A stretch of 52,080 nucleotides of DNA from Dehalococcoidia bacterium (GTDB lineage Bacteria; Chloroflexota; Dehalococcoidia; UBA3495), in contig JASMCQ010000056.1 in the NCBI GenBank assembly GCA_030753265.1, positions 1 to 52,080 on the forward strand, read 5' to 3'. Below the pieces are notes generated by a model. It saw only the letters and a list, made by a program, of their open reading frames with translations, ran no database searches and had not been told where the DNA came from. Position numbers and translations under genes: made by a program. This document shows positions 34,268 through 42,384 of this stretch, one piece after another (position 1 is the first letter of the stretch; each line of letters starts with the position of its first letter).

Positions 34268-35794
34268 GTGAGAATTATCATCGTTTTCCTGTCCGCACTG
34301 GCGGCCGCAGGGAAAGAGGTAGTAACCCGGCTATTCGGTAGAGCCAAAGCAGACGGTACCCAGGCGCTGGAGGCCAATGAAACGGCCAAAGGCATTGTTT
34401 CCCAGGGCGAGGAGGAAAAGCGAAAGCTCCTTCTGGCGGCCCAGGAAGAGGTGCTCAATCTACGCACGGACGCTGATCGAGAAATCAAGGAAAATCGGCA
34501 GGAACTCAGCCGGCTAGAACGAAGGTACCTCCAAAGGGAAGAGCAGCTAGAGCGTAAGGTCGAGGCTCAGGAAGAACAACAGCGTGACATCGCCGCTAGG
34601 GAATCCGCGGCGCGAGAGGCCCTCACCGAGGTTGAGGACCTGAAATCCCGGCAACGTCAAGCGCTGGAGGAGATAGCCAACCTCACCATAGACGAAGCAC
34701 GCCAGCAAGTGGTGAAGAGGGGAGAAGAGGAGGCCCAACACGACCTGGCGCGCCGGCACTACGAACTCGAGAAGGAGTTCCGCACAAGAGCCGACGAGAA
34801 CGCTCGCAAGATCATTACCACGGCCATAAACCGTCTGGCTACTGATGTCGTTTCCGAAATAACTACCACTGTTGTTTCCCTGCCCAACGATGAGATGAAA
34901 GGCCGTCTCATCGGTCGCGAGGGGCGGAACATAAGAACTCTGGAATCACTAACGGGCGTGGACGTCATCATTGACGACACTCCGGAGGTGGTTACCGTAT
35001 CCTGCTTCGATCCGGTTCGGCGGGAGGTCGCGCGCCTCTCGCTGCAGAAGCTGATTGCCGACGGACGGATACAGCCTGCCCGAATCGAAGACATGGTCCA
35101 CAAGGCTCAAGCTGAGATCGAGCAGACTATCTGGAAAGCCGGCGAGCAGGCCACTTTCGAGGTGGGCGTGAGCGGGCTGGACCCAGAGCTGATCAAGCTG
35201 CTAGGCCAACTCAAGTACCGGTACAGCTACGGCGAAAATGTTCTCAAACACTCCATCGAGGTGTCGCTGCTTTCCGGTATGCTGGCGGCCGAAGCGGGAG
35301 CAAACGTCATGGTGGCCAAGATCGGTGGCTTGCTCCATGACATCGGCAAAGCCGTGACCCATGAGGTCTCCGGCCCCCATGCTGAGATCGGGGCGGAGAT
35401 AGCCCGGAAGTACGGCGTCAACCACAGCTCCTACCGTGGCATCCTGGAACACCACAGCGACGAGCATGAGACCATCGAGTCGTTTATGGTGGCCTCCGCC
35501 GACGCCATCAGCGCCGCCCGGCCCGGGGCCCGGAAAGAGTCCTTGGAGCTGTACGTGAAGCGCCTCCGCGACCTGGAGGGCGTGGCCACCAGCTTCGGCG
35601 GGGTCGAGCGGGCCTTCGCCATCCAGGCGGGCCGCGAGGTCAGAGTCATGGTGAAACCCGATGACCTGACAGACATCGAGGCTGCCTCATTGGCCCGGAA
35701 CATCGCGAAGAAGGTTGAGGACGACCTGGTTTTCCCCGGGCAAATCAAGGTCACCGTTATCCGGGAGACCCGGAACGTGGAATACGCCAGGTAA
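34268..35794 (+). CDS. rny: Ribonuclease Y
   Basis: The 508-residue endoribonuclease starts mRNA decay. It has a long coiled coil (about residues 30-190, repeated E/K/R/Q heptads), a KH domain (MKGRLIGREGRNIRTLE, near 215), and an HD domain with LLHDIGKAVTHE near residue 356. The N terminus is unusual: only residues 3-14 (IIIVFLSALAAA) are hydrophobic, shorter than the usual membrane anchor. The GTG at 34268 follows a GGAAGGA site, and an in-frame stop (34244-34246) prevents a longer start. A YmdB-type gene follows, as in many Gram-positive-like genomes. Confidence 0.93.
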   Translation: MRIIIVFLSALAAAGKEVVTRLFGRAKADGTQALEANETAKGIVSQGEEEKRKLLLAAQEEVLNLRTDADREIKENRQELSRLERRYLQREEQLERKVEAQEEQQRDIAARESAAREALTEVEDLKSRQRQALEEIANLTIDEARQQVVKRGEEEAQHDLARRHYELEKEFRTRADENARKIITTAINRLATDVVSEITTTVVSLPNDEMKGRLIGREGRNIRTLESLTGVDVIIDDTPEVVTVSCFDPVRREVARLSLQKLIADGRIQPARIEDMVHKAQAEIEQTIWKAGEQATFEVGVSGLDPELIKLLGQLKYRYSYGENVLKHSIEVSLLSGMLAAEAGANVMVAKIGGLLHDIGKAVTHEVSGPHAEIGAEIARKYGVNHSSYRGILEHHSDEHETIESFMVASADAISAARPGARKESLELYVKRLRDLEGVATSFGGVERAFAIQAGREVRVMVKPDDLTDIEAASLARNIAKKVEDDLVFPGQIKVTVIRETRNVEYAR

Positions 35795-35968
35795 CGCCTC
35801 CGCTGATCTTCCGGCTTGCCACCATTACCGGCCGGACGGGGCACCCGGTGACCAAACATACCAAACGGTATCGGATACAGTCCTCGATAGGGGATCCAGG
35901 GCGCCGCTGTAGCCGGGACTGGGTCCCCTTCGACTGTCGCGGCGGCTGAAACGGGGGAGCGATCACTC

Positions 35969-36739
35969 TTGCGCATATTGATGATCGGTGACGTGATTGG
36001 CAAGCCGGGGCGGCGGGCCCTCCAGAAGCTGGTGCCCCTGGTCCGGCAGGAATGCGGCATCGACATGGTCATCGCCAACGCCGAGAACACGGCCGGCGGG
36101 TTCGGGCTTACCCTGGACACGGCCTACGAGTTGCTCGAGAGCGGCGTGGATGTCTTAACCTCCGGCAATCACATCTGGGACCAGCGGGAGATCATTCCCC
36201 ACATGGACGGGGAGATCCCACTTGTGCGCCCGGCCAACTACCCCAATGCGCCCGGCCGGGGCAGCCTGGTCTGGGGCGATGTGATGGTGGTCAACTTGAT
36301 CGGCCGCGTCTTCTTGCCGCCTTTGGACTGCCCTTTCCGCACCGCGGACCAGCTCCTGAATGAATCCGAGGCCGCAGGTGGCCCCCGGGTGATTATCGTG
36401 GACTTCCACGCCGAGGCCACGTCCGAAAAGCAGGCCCTGGGTTGGTATCTGGACGGCCGGGTGAGCGCGGTCGTGGGCACCCACACCCACGTCGGCACCG
36501 TGGATACCAAGATTCTGCCCCAAGGTACGGCCTATGTCACCGATGTGGGGATGACCGGGCCGGCGGACTCGGTTATCGGTAGCGATCCCAGCGCGGTCTT
36601 GGAGAGGTTCCTCTCGGGATTGCCCCAGCGGCTCACGGTAGCCCGGGGACCGGTGTTGATGAACTCGGTGCTGCTGGACATTGACGTGGAAACGGGGAAG
36701 GCCCAGTCTATCGAGCGCTTGGACCGGATGGTGAGCTAG
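35969..36739 (+). CDS. YmdB-type (TIGR00282) metallophosphoesterase
   Basis: The 256-residue protein matches the YmdB family of 2',3'-cyclic-nucleotide phosphodiesterases, which commonly sit next to RNase Y. Metal ligands are visible as GDVIGKPGR (Asp8), NAENTAGGFG, TSGNHIWD and VVGTHTHVGT. It starts with TTG (MRILMIGDV), with GGGGGAG about nine bases upstream. Its stop is one base from the start of the PHP-domain gene, so the two are a transcriptional and probably translational unit. RNase Y ends 174 bases upstream. Confidence 0.92.
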   Translation: MRILMIGDVIGKPGRRALQKLVPLVRQECGIDMVIANAENTAGGFGLTLDTAYELLESGVDVLTSGNHIWDQREIIPHMDGEIPLVRPANYPNAPGRGSLVWGDVMVVNLIGRVFLPPLDCPFRTADQLLNESEAAGGPRVIIVDFHAEATSEKQALGWYLDGRVSAVVGTHTHVGTVDTKILPQGTAYVTDVGMTGPADSVIGSDPSAVLERFLSGLPQRLTVARGPVLMNSVLLDIDVETGKAQSIERLDRMVS

Positions 36740-36740
36740 A

Positions 36741-37592
36741 ATGGGCGCCCTCGTCGACCTCCATTTACACACCACCGCTTCCGACGGCCGGCTTTCCCCC
36801 ACCGAGCTGATCCGGCTGGTGGCGAGCCAGGGGCTACAGCAGATATCCATATCCGACCACGATACCACCGAGGGGCTGGCCGAAGCCTACCGGGCCGCGG
36901 AGGAGTTCCCCAACCTGCGGATAATCCCAGGCATCGAGCTGAGCACCGACATTCCCGGCGATGAGATTCACATGCTGGGGTACTTCATCCACTATGAGGA
37001 TGAGGAGTTCCAGGAGATGCTGCGAAAGTTCCGCGCGGGCCGTTTGGAGCGTGGCCAGATGATGGTGGAAAAGCTAGCCAGCCTGGGGGTTCACGTGGAA
37101 TGGGAGCGGGTCCTGGAGATCGCCGGCGATGGAGCCGTGGGCCGCCCGCACATCGCCTTGGCCATGGTGGAGAACGGTTATTGCAACGAGCCCCGGGACG
37201 CGTTCACCGAGTATTTGGGCCGTGGCGGGTTGGCCTATGCTGAGCGGGAGAAGGTGACACCGGAAGAGGCGGTCCAAACCCTGACCAGGGTCGGCGGCGT
37301 ACCGGTGCTGGCCCACCCGGCCTACTTGAAGAACATGGAAGCCTCGATCGCCAAGTTGAAGACCGCCGGCCTCCTGGGGTTGGAGGTCCACTACGCCCAG
37401 TTCGACGCGGATACGCGCCGAAAACTGGAGCGGTTGGCGGCGCAATATGACCTGATCCCCTGCGGAGGCAGCGACTACCACGGGCTGGGCAACTCCGGCG
37501 AACCCCTGCCGGGCACCCTGGGACCGCCTCTGTCGACGGTGGAACGCCTGGAAGAGGCGGCCAGTAAACTGGCGCGAACCTTCCGAAGCTAG
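36741..37592 (+). CDS. PHP-domain phosphoesterase
   Basis: The 283-residue protein has the PHP metal sites HLH (DLHLHTTASDG, residues 6-16), SDHDTTEG (near 38), IELSTD and GSDYHG near 240. It resembles the YciV/RNase AM type (exonuclease or 3',5'-bisphosphate phosphatase). It lies directly after the YmdB-type gene, with one base between, and 38 bases before plsY. A role in nucleotide or RNA end processing is reasonable from this neighbourhood, but the substrate is not shown. Confidence 0.88.
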   Translation: MGALVDLHLHTTASDGRLSPTELIRLVASQGLQQISISDHDTTEGLAEAYRAAEEFPNLRIIPGIELSTDIPGDEIHMLGYFIHYEDEEFQEMLRKFRAGRLERGQMMVEKLASLGVHVEWERVLEIAGDGAVGRPHIALAMVENGYCNEPRDAFTEYLGRGGLAYAEREKVTPEEAVQTLTRVGGVPVLAHPAYLKNMEASIAKLKTAGLLGLEVHYAQFDADTRRKLERLAAQYDLIPCGGSDYHGLGNSGEPLPGTLGPPLSTVERLEEAASKLARTFRS

Positions 37593-37630
37593 CGCTTCCC
37601 AGGAACCTGGCTGCACTTCGGCTGTTTTCT

Positions 37631-38305
37631 ATGGAAATAGCAGGGCTGTACATCTTTTCCTATCTGGTGGGGTCCATTCCCAGTGCCTATCTAATGGGCA
37701 AGCTGGTGAAGGGGGTGGACATCCGGGGCTACGGCAGCGGCAACGTGGGGGCTGCCAACCTCTTTCGTCACGTCGGGAGATGGTGGGTGGTCCCGTTGTC
37801 GGTATCTGAGGTCTTTCTCAAGGGAGCTGCCCCGGTTTGGATCGGGCGGTATTTGCTGGATTGGGAAACCTCCTCGGCCCTTCTGGTGGTCGTTCCGCTG
37901 TTGGCTATTGCTGGAAACAACTGGTCGGTATTCCTGAAGTTTCAGGGAGGCCGAGGCATCGCGGTCACGGTTGGCACGCTTCTGGCCCTCTCCCCCTTGT
38001 TGATGGCGACGGCTATCGCGATTGCCCTCTTGGGCTGGGCCGTGACTCGAAGCTCGGGAGTTTGGGTGCTGATTTCCCTGGCATTGCTGCCGCTCTGGGC
38101 ATTCCTCTCCGGGGCGCCGGGCATGTTAAGCTGGTATTGTGCCGGCTTACTGCTGCTAATATCTTTGAAGCGGCTGCTATCCAACTGGACTCCACTGCCG
38201 GAAGGTCTTCCGAAAAGGAAGGTGATTTTCAACCGCCTGTTTCGGGACCGGGACGTGGACGATCGCGCCGATTGGGTGCACCGACAACCCCAAGGCGCCA
38301 AATAG
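37631..38305 (+). CDS. plsY: Glycerol-3-phosphate acyltransferase PlsY, divergent motif 3
   Basis: The 224-residue membrane protein has five to six helices. Motif 1 is GYGSGNVGAANLFR (residues 34-46), motif 2 is LKGAAPVW (63-70), motif 3 is GNNWSVFLKFQGGRG (95-109). Canonical PlsY has GH and GGKG in motif 3; here the His is Asn96 and the Lys is Arg108. It should transfer an acyl group from acyl-phosphate to glycerol-3-phosphate. No plsX is in the window. A second PlsY-like gene lies at 42381-43109. The start ATG is supported by position and length. Confidence 0.85.
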   Translation: MEIAGLYIFSYLVGSIPSAYLMGKLVKGVDIRGYGSGNVGAANLFRHVGRWWVVPLSVSEVFLKGAAPVWIGRYLLDWETSSALLVVVPLLAIAGNNWSVFLKFQGGRGIAVTVGTLLALSPLLMATAIAIALLGWAVTRSSGVWVLISLALLPLWAFLSGAPGMLSWYCAGLLLLISLKRLLSNWTPLPEGLPKRKVIFNRLFRDRDVDDRADWVHRQPQGAK

Positions 38306-38331
38306 AGCGATTCAGGCCTGAGTCGAGGGTT

Positions 38332-38847
38332 ATGGACCATTCAGCGCAAACCGAGCAGGAACAGGAGGCGGTCCACCACTGCCATTGGCACCCGGCCGTG
38401 GAGACGGGGTTGTTTTGCAGCCGGTGTGCGAAGTTTGTTTGCACCCAATGCATGGTGCAGGCGCCGGTGGGAATCCGCTGCCGGGAGTGCGGCAAAGCGG
38501 TCCGGATGCCCACCTACGACGTGCGGCCCACCTACTACGCCCGGGCCGCGGGCGTCGCGGTAGCGGTGGCAATCGCCGGTGGCCTCCTGTGGGCCCTGTT
38601 CACCAGCATCTTCGGGGCAATCCCTTTCTTCCCCTCCCTGGCTGCCATTGGGGTTGGCTACGGGGCCGGGGAACTCATCAGCAAGGCGGTCAACCGCAAG
38701 CGCGGCACCGGACTGGCTTGGATCACCGGAGGCTCGGTCGCGGGCGCCTTCCTGATTAGCTGGATCATCAGCCCTTTCAGTTTCAGCATCTTTGGGCTGC
38801 TATTCCTCGGTTTCGGCGTCTACGCCGCCGTCCAACGGGTCCGCTAG
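38332..38847 (+). CDS. B-box zinc-finger membrane protein
   Basis: The 171-residue protein starts with a zinc-binding B-box-like region: CHWHPAVETGLFCSRCAKFVC, interrupted by two residues before CMVQAPVGIRCREC (Cys and His pairs between residues 17 and 53). Three to four hydrophobic helices follow. This layout (N-terminal B-box finger plus a short membrane part) is common as an unassigned protein near rhomboid or regulatory genes. Its 3' end overlaps the 3' end of recX on the other strand by 48 bases. Confidence 0.75.
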   Translation: MDHSAQTEQEQEAVHHCHWHPAVETGLFCSRCAKFVCTQCMVQAPVGIRCRECGKAVRMPTYDVRPTYYARAAGVAVAVAIAGGLLWALFTSIFGAIPFFPSLAAIGVGYGAGELISKAVNRKRGTGLAWITGGSVAGAFLISWIISPFSFSIFGLLFLGFGVYAAVQRVR

Positions 38848-39333
38848 CTCCCGCCAGATTCGGTTGACCGCGTCCTCGATGACCGGCCCTTCGAAGCCGC
38901 GCCGATGTAGGTACGACCCGACCCGGCGCAAGAAAACGGGAAACTCGCTCCCCTTCAGCTTACCGGCTACGGCCCGTGCCGCGCGGTAGGCGTTCTCGCC
39001 GGCATCAAATCCCTCAAGGGCCTCTCGGACCACCTCGGCATCTACTCCTAGACCAAGCAACTCCTGGCGCAAAACACCCGCGGCCCGAGGCCGGAGTCGC
39101 TCGCGGTGCTCACGCCACTCCCGAGCGAACGCAATGTCGTCGAGATAGCGTGTTTTCTTGAGATAGGAGATTAACCGGTCGAGGATGTCCGAGGAGTAGT
39201 TCTTTCCGAGCCGCCGCCGGACCTCAGCCTCGCTCCGGGCCCTGTAGGCAAGCAACCGTAGGGCGTCTCGCTTGGCCCGGGCCAGAGCACCGTCCGAGTC
39301 GCGGTCGACGCAAGACTCCCCTGAAGGCATCAT
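38800..39333 (-). CDS. recX: RecX regulatory protein
   Basis: The 177-residue protein has the RecX three-helix repeats: ALRLLAYRARSEAEVRRRL, YLKKTRYLDDIAFAREW and a last repeat near FLRRVGSYLHRRGFEGPVIEDAV. RecX inhibits RecA filament growth. It is transcribed from the same strand as recA, which lies upstream (39605-40687), with 271 bases between them, so the pair may still be one unit. The long frame starting at 39333 has MMPSGES; a shorter start is possible. Convergent with the B-box gene. Confidence 0.9.
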   Translation of the reverse strand: MMPSGESCVDRDSDGALARAKRDALRLLAYRARSEAEVRRRLGKNYSSDILDRLISYLKKTRYLDDIAFAREWREHRERLRPRAAGVLRQELLGLGVDAEVVREALEGFDAGENAYRAARAVAGKLKGSEFPVFLRRVGSYLHRRGFEGPVIEDAVNRIWRELADPLDGGVDAETEE

Positions 39334-39541
39334 CTACTCATCTTTGGCCAGGGTGGTTTGCAGTTGCAAGGTTCGTAGCTGGTCTTCCGGCGGGACGTAT
39401 CGAATCTTCGCCTTGGGGTTTTCCAGTGGGTCCGAGCCGGTCCATCAAAGACCGACGGGTGCCGGCCGAGGTAGACCCGTCCCGCGCATTCCAATTTCGA
39501 AGCGGCCGTGGGACGGGGGCCGGGTGACCTTAGGCAATCCC

Positions 39542-39590
39542 GGCGAAGGGGGGCGGCCACCCGGTGCGGCGGCGATGGCCCCCCTTCGCC
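39542..39590 (-). terminator. Long hairpin downstream of recA
   Basis: A 12-bp perfect stem, GGCGAAGGGGGG (39542-39553) and CCCCCCTTCGCC (39579-39590), with a 25-base loop, begins 14 bases after the recA stop. No T tract follows, so it may slow transcription, stabilise the recA mRNA end, or split recA from recX. Confidence 0.5.
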
Positions 39591-39604
39591 ATGAGGTGGT
39601 CCAT

Positions 39605-40687
39605 TTACTTCGGCGGCTCCGGTTCGGAGGAGGCCGGCACCGTATCGCCGGATTGATGATGGTTGTCTGAGTCTGTTTCGCCGGTTGCCGGCTCGTCCGG
39701 ATTCGAGGCGTGGCCCCGTACCCGGGCTTCGATAGAGTCAGCGATCTCGGGATGTTGAATCATGAATTCCTTGGAGTTCTCCCGTCCCTGGCCCAACCGG
39801 GTATCACCGTAGGAGTAAAAGGCCCCCGCCTTCTTGATAATTCCTTGAGCTGCCGCCAGGTCCAGGATGTCGCCCACCTTGCTGATACCTTGGTTGAACA
39901 TTATGTCAAATTCAGCCACGCGGAAGGGAGCGGCTACCTTGTTTTTGACGACTCGAGCGCGTACCCGGTTGCCGATTGCCTCGGGACCCTGCTTTAGCGA
40001 TTCCACCCGTCGCAGGTCGATCCGAACGGAGCTGTAGAACTTCAGGGCCCGCCCGCCCGGGGTAACCTCAGGGCTACCGTAGGCGATACCAATCTTCTCG
40101 CGGAGTTGGTTGATGAATATCACCGCGGTCCGGGACCGGTGAATGGTGGAGGTCAGCTTCCGAAGGGCCTGGGACATCAGCCTCGCCTGCAAACCGACAT
40201 GGGCGTCGCCCATGTCTCCTTCAATCTCCGCCTGAGGAACCAGGGCGGCCACGCTGTCGACCACGATCGCGTCCACCGCCCCGCTGCGGACCAGTTGCTC
40301 GGTAATGTCCAGGGCCTGCTCGGCACTATCGGGCTGAGCAATGAGGAGGTTGTCCAGATTCAGGCCGCAGTTGGCGGCGTAAGTGGGGTCCATGGCGTGC
40401 TCCACGTCCACATAGGCCGCGATGCCGCCCGCTTTTTGAGTCTCGGCCATGATGTGGATGGCCAAGGTGGACTTGCCGGCGGATTCAGACCCGAAGATTT
40501 CGGTGACCCGTCCCTTGGGGATGCCGCCGATGCCCAGCGCCATGTCCAGCGCCAAAGAGCCTGTAGCGATCGCCTCGGTCATCAGCTGGTCGCTCACCTC
40601 GCCCAAGCGCATTACCGCGCCCTTTCCGTGATCCTTTTCGATTCGCCCCAGCGCAATTTCCAGAGCTGCGAGTTTGTCTTTATCCAT
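39605..40687 (-). CDS. recA: Recombinase A
   Basis: The 360-residue protein catalyses strand exchange and SOS coprotease activity. It has Walker [10 protein letters not shown] (66-74; the usual form is GPESSGKTT, so Pro, Ser and Thr differ), [10 protein letters not shown] (canonical EHALDP), the Walker B-type [28 protein letters not shown], and the C-terminal acidic tail. The ATG at 40687 has GAGG nine bases upstream; a GTG at 40702 is an alternative. An inverted repeat lies just upstream (40712-40742). Confidence 0.97.
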   Translation of the reverse strand: MDKDKLAALEIALGRIEKDHGKGAVMRLGEVSDQLMTEAIATGSLALDMALGIGGIPKGRVTEIFGSESAGKSTLAIHIMAETQKAGGIAAYVDVEHAMDPTYAANCGLNLDNLLIAQPDSAEQALDITEQLVRSGAVDAIVVDSVAALVPQAEIEGDMGDAHVGLQARLMSQALRKLTSTIHRSRTAVIFINQLREKIGIAYGSPEVTPGGRALKFYSSVRIDLRRVESLKQGPEAIGNRVRARVVKNKVAAPFRVAEFDIMFNQGISKVGDILDLAAAQGIIKKAGAFYSYGDTRLGQGRENSKEFMIQHPEIADSIEARVRGHASNPDEPATGETDSDNHHQSGDTVPASSEPEPPK

Positions 40688-40711
40688 TCCCGTCATCCTC
40701 ACGTTATTGGT

Positions 40712-40742
40712 CTATGGTGGCCTGCGCAGCATCCTACCATAG
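40712..40742. promoter_or_regulatory. Inverted repeat upstream of recA
   Basis: CTATGGT (40712-40718) and ACCATAG (40736-40742) are perfect reverse complements with 17 bases between, ending 25 bases upstream of the recA start codon. It could be an operator or a leader hairpin. It does not fit the LexA boxes I know, so the regulator is unknown. Confidence 0.35.
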
Positions 40743-40858
40743 GCTTACGGAGCCCACAACAAGCGGATGTCAGTGACGAGGGTTCGGCCCCGTGGCCGGG
40801 ACCAGGGAAGATGGGGTGTGCCAGGGGTGCGGGCCTAACAGGCCCATAGCTAGAATTC

Positions 40859-41089
40859 TCAATATCCCCCTTTGAAACCGATGGTGACGTCGCCGTTGTG
40901 GACGATCACAGGGGTGACCCGTTCGCCTCCGGTCAGCCGTTCTAGGCCGGGGATCTCATCCGGTTGCAGGGACAGATCAATCTCGACGAATTCCACCTGG
41001 CGCTTGCGATAGTCCGCCTTGGCTGCCGCCGAAAAGGCGCACGAGGGGTGAGTGTACATTACAATTGCCGGCTCGCTGGTTTGCGTCAC
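40859..41089 (-). CDS. Glutaredoxin-like thiol oxidoreductase
   Basis: The 76-residue protein has the thioredoxin fold of a small glutaredoxin: YTHPSCAFSAAAK (Cys17, with Ser20 where a dithiol enzyme has its second Cys), VEFVEIDL, the cis-proline TPVIV (Pro60) and GFKGGY at the end. A single reactive Cys suggests a monothiol mechanism. The start is GTG at 41089 with GGGAG six bases upstream. A promoter TTGATG-17-TACAAT lies 40 bases upstream. It is divergent from the TPR protein. Confidence 0.85.
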   Translation of the reverse strand: MTQTSEPAIVMYTHPSCAFSAAAKADYRKRQVEFVEIDLSLQPDEIPGLERLTGGERVTPVIVHNGDVTIGFKGGY

Positions 41090-41127
41090 ATTGGACTCCC
41101 ACGTTAAGAAATAAACACACCAACTTT

Positions 41128-41156
41128 ATTGTAAGGGCGGCGGCTGAATTCATCAA
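41128..41156 (-). promoter_or_regulatory. Promoter of the glutaredoxin gene
   Basis: On the minus strand TTGATG (complement of 41151-41156) is 17 bases from TACAAT (complement of 41128-41133). The leader is about 32 bases. Confidence 0.6.
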
Positions 41157-41208
41157 CGGGGACGCGCCGTTCCCCTGAGCCACGCCCGGTGTTATCCTTA
41201 AAGCCAAG

Positions 41209-42384
41209 ATGGAACTAACCGACACGCTGCTATCCTCTCTGTCCGAACTGCTTGACGAAAATGAGATCGGGGTCACCCGCCTCACTCCCCGGCCTCGGGG
41301 GGCGAGACTGACCGATCAGGCGCAGCAGGAAATACAGCGGGTGCTGGCCGCTCTGGAGGCTGCTCCTCCGGCCGAAGCCAGCCTGGTGTACGCCAACGGC
41401 TGTTTCGCCGCCCGGCGGTTTGCCGACGCGGCCGCCGTGTACCAACAAATTCTGGAACGCCGGCCGGCCCATCCGGACGCCGGTTTCAACCTGGGGCTGG
41501 CCTACCTCCGGCTGAAGAAGTTGGGCGAGGCGCTTGGCGAGTTTACCAGAGTCACCGAACGCCAGCCGTCCCTGGCTGAGGCCTACTACCAGCGGGGCAA
41601 TACCTATGACGACTTGGGCGAGCATGAGCTGGCGTCCGCCGACTATGGCCGGGCCGTCGGGTTGAAGCCGGACTATCTCCAGGCCATCTATAACCGGGGC
41701 CTGGTCCTGGCCCGGCTGGGACGCCACGACAGGGCCATCGAGGACTTCGATAGGGTCATCGAGCTGCGGCCGGACTTGTCCAACGCTTTCCTCAACCGGG
41801 GGGCTTCCCTGGACGAGCTGGGGCAGCACGAACAGGCGATTGCCGATTACTCCGCCGCGGTGGAATTCAATCCATCGAATAGCAACGCGTTCTTCAACCG
41901 GGCGAGAACCCACTACTACCAGGGTCATCTGGAGGAAGCGGTATCGGATTACACGGATGTGGTCAGGCTCTCGCCCGAGGACGCCGAGGCTTTCAACAAC
42001 CGGGGACTGGCCTTCGATGAGCTGGGAGACTACCCGCTGGCCATTGCGGACTACCAGCGGGCGCTGGCCTTGCGTTCCGATTTCGCCGAAGCCCGCAGCA
42101 ACCTGGGGGCGGCGCTGGAGGCCTCGGGAAACGTGGATGGAGCGTTGGCCGAGTACATTGCAGCCTTGGACTTGGCTCCGGATTTCGCCGCCGCCCACTA
42201 CAACGCCGCCCGGTTGTACTCTCAGACCGGCGATCTCGACCGGTGCGCCCGGCACCTGGAAGAAGCGGTGAGCTTGGCGCCTCAGCTCCGGGAAGAGGCA
42301 GCCGACGACGCCAACCTGGGCTGGGTCATGAAGCTCCGGCGGCTCCAGTGGAGCTGGCAGCGCACTGGGGAGGGGAACGGCTAA
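41209..42384 (+). CDS. TPR-repeat protein
   Basis: The 391-residue protein is built of about nine tetratricopeptide repeats, each 34 residues, with the W/L-G-A/S-Y-A-F-A-P pattern seen in stretches such as AYYQRGNTYDDLGEHELA, AIYNRGLVLARLGRHDRA and AFNNRGLAFDELGDYPLA. No signal peptide is seen, so it is cytoplasmic by default. TPR proteins bind other proteins; the partner is unknown. It stands alone between the divergent glutaredoxin gene and the convergent PlsY-like gene, which it overlaps by four bases. Confidence 0.9.
   Translation: MELTDTLLSSLSELLDENEIGVTRLTPRPRGARLTDQAQQEIQRVLAALEAAPPAEASLVYANGCFAARRFADAAAVYQQILERRPAHPDAGFNLGLAYLRLKKLGEALGEFTRVTERQPSLAEAYYQRGNTYDDLGEHELASADYGRAVGLKPDYLQAIYNRGLVLARLGRHDRAIEDFDRVIELRPDLSNAFLNRGASLDELGQHEQAIADYSAAVEFNPSNSNAFFNRARTHYYQGHLEEAVSDYTDVVRLSPEDAEAFNNRGLAFDELGDYPLAIADYQRALALRSDFAEARSNLGAALEASGNVDGALAEYIAALDLAPDFAAAHYNAARLYSQTGDLDRCARHLEEAVSLAPQLREEAADDANLGWVMKLRRLQWSWQRTGEGNG

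Noticed and set aside
39330..39560. 76-codon minus-strand frame between recX and recA
   Set aside because: No family resemblance or ribosome site, rich in Arg and Pro as expected for a GC-rich shadow frame, and it overlaps the downstream hairpin region.
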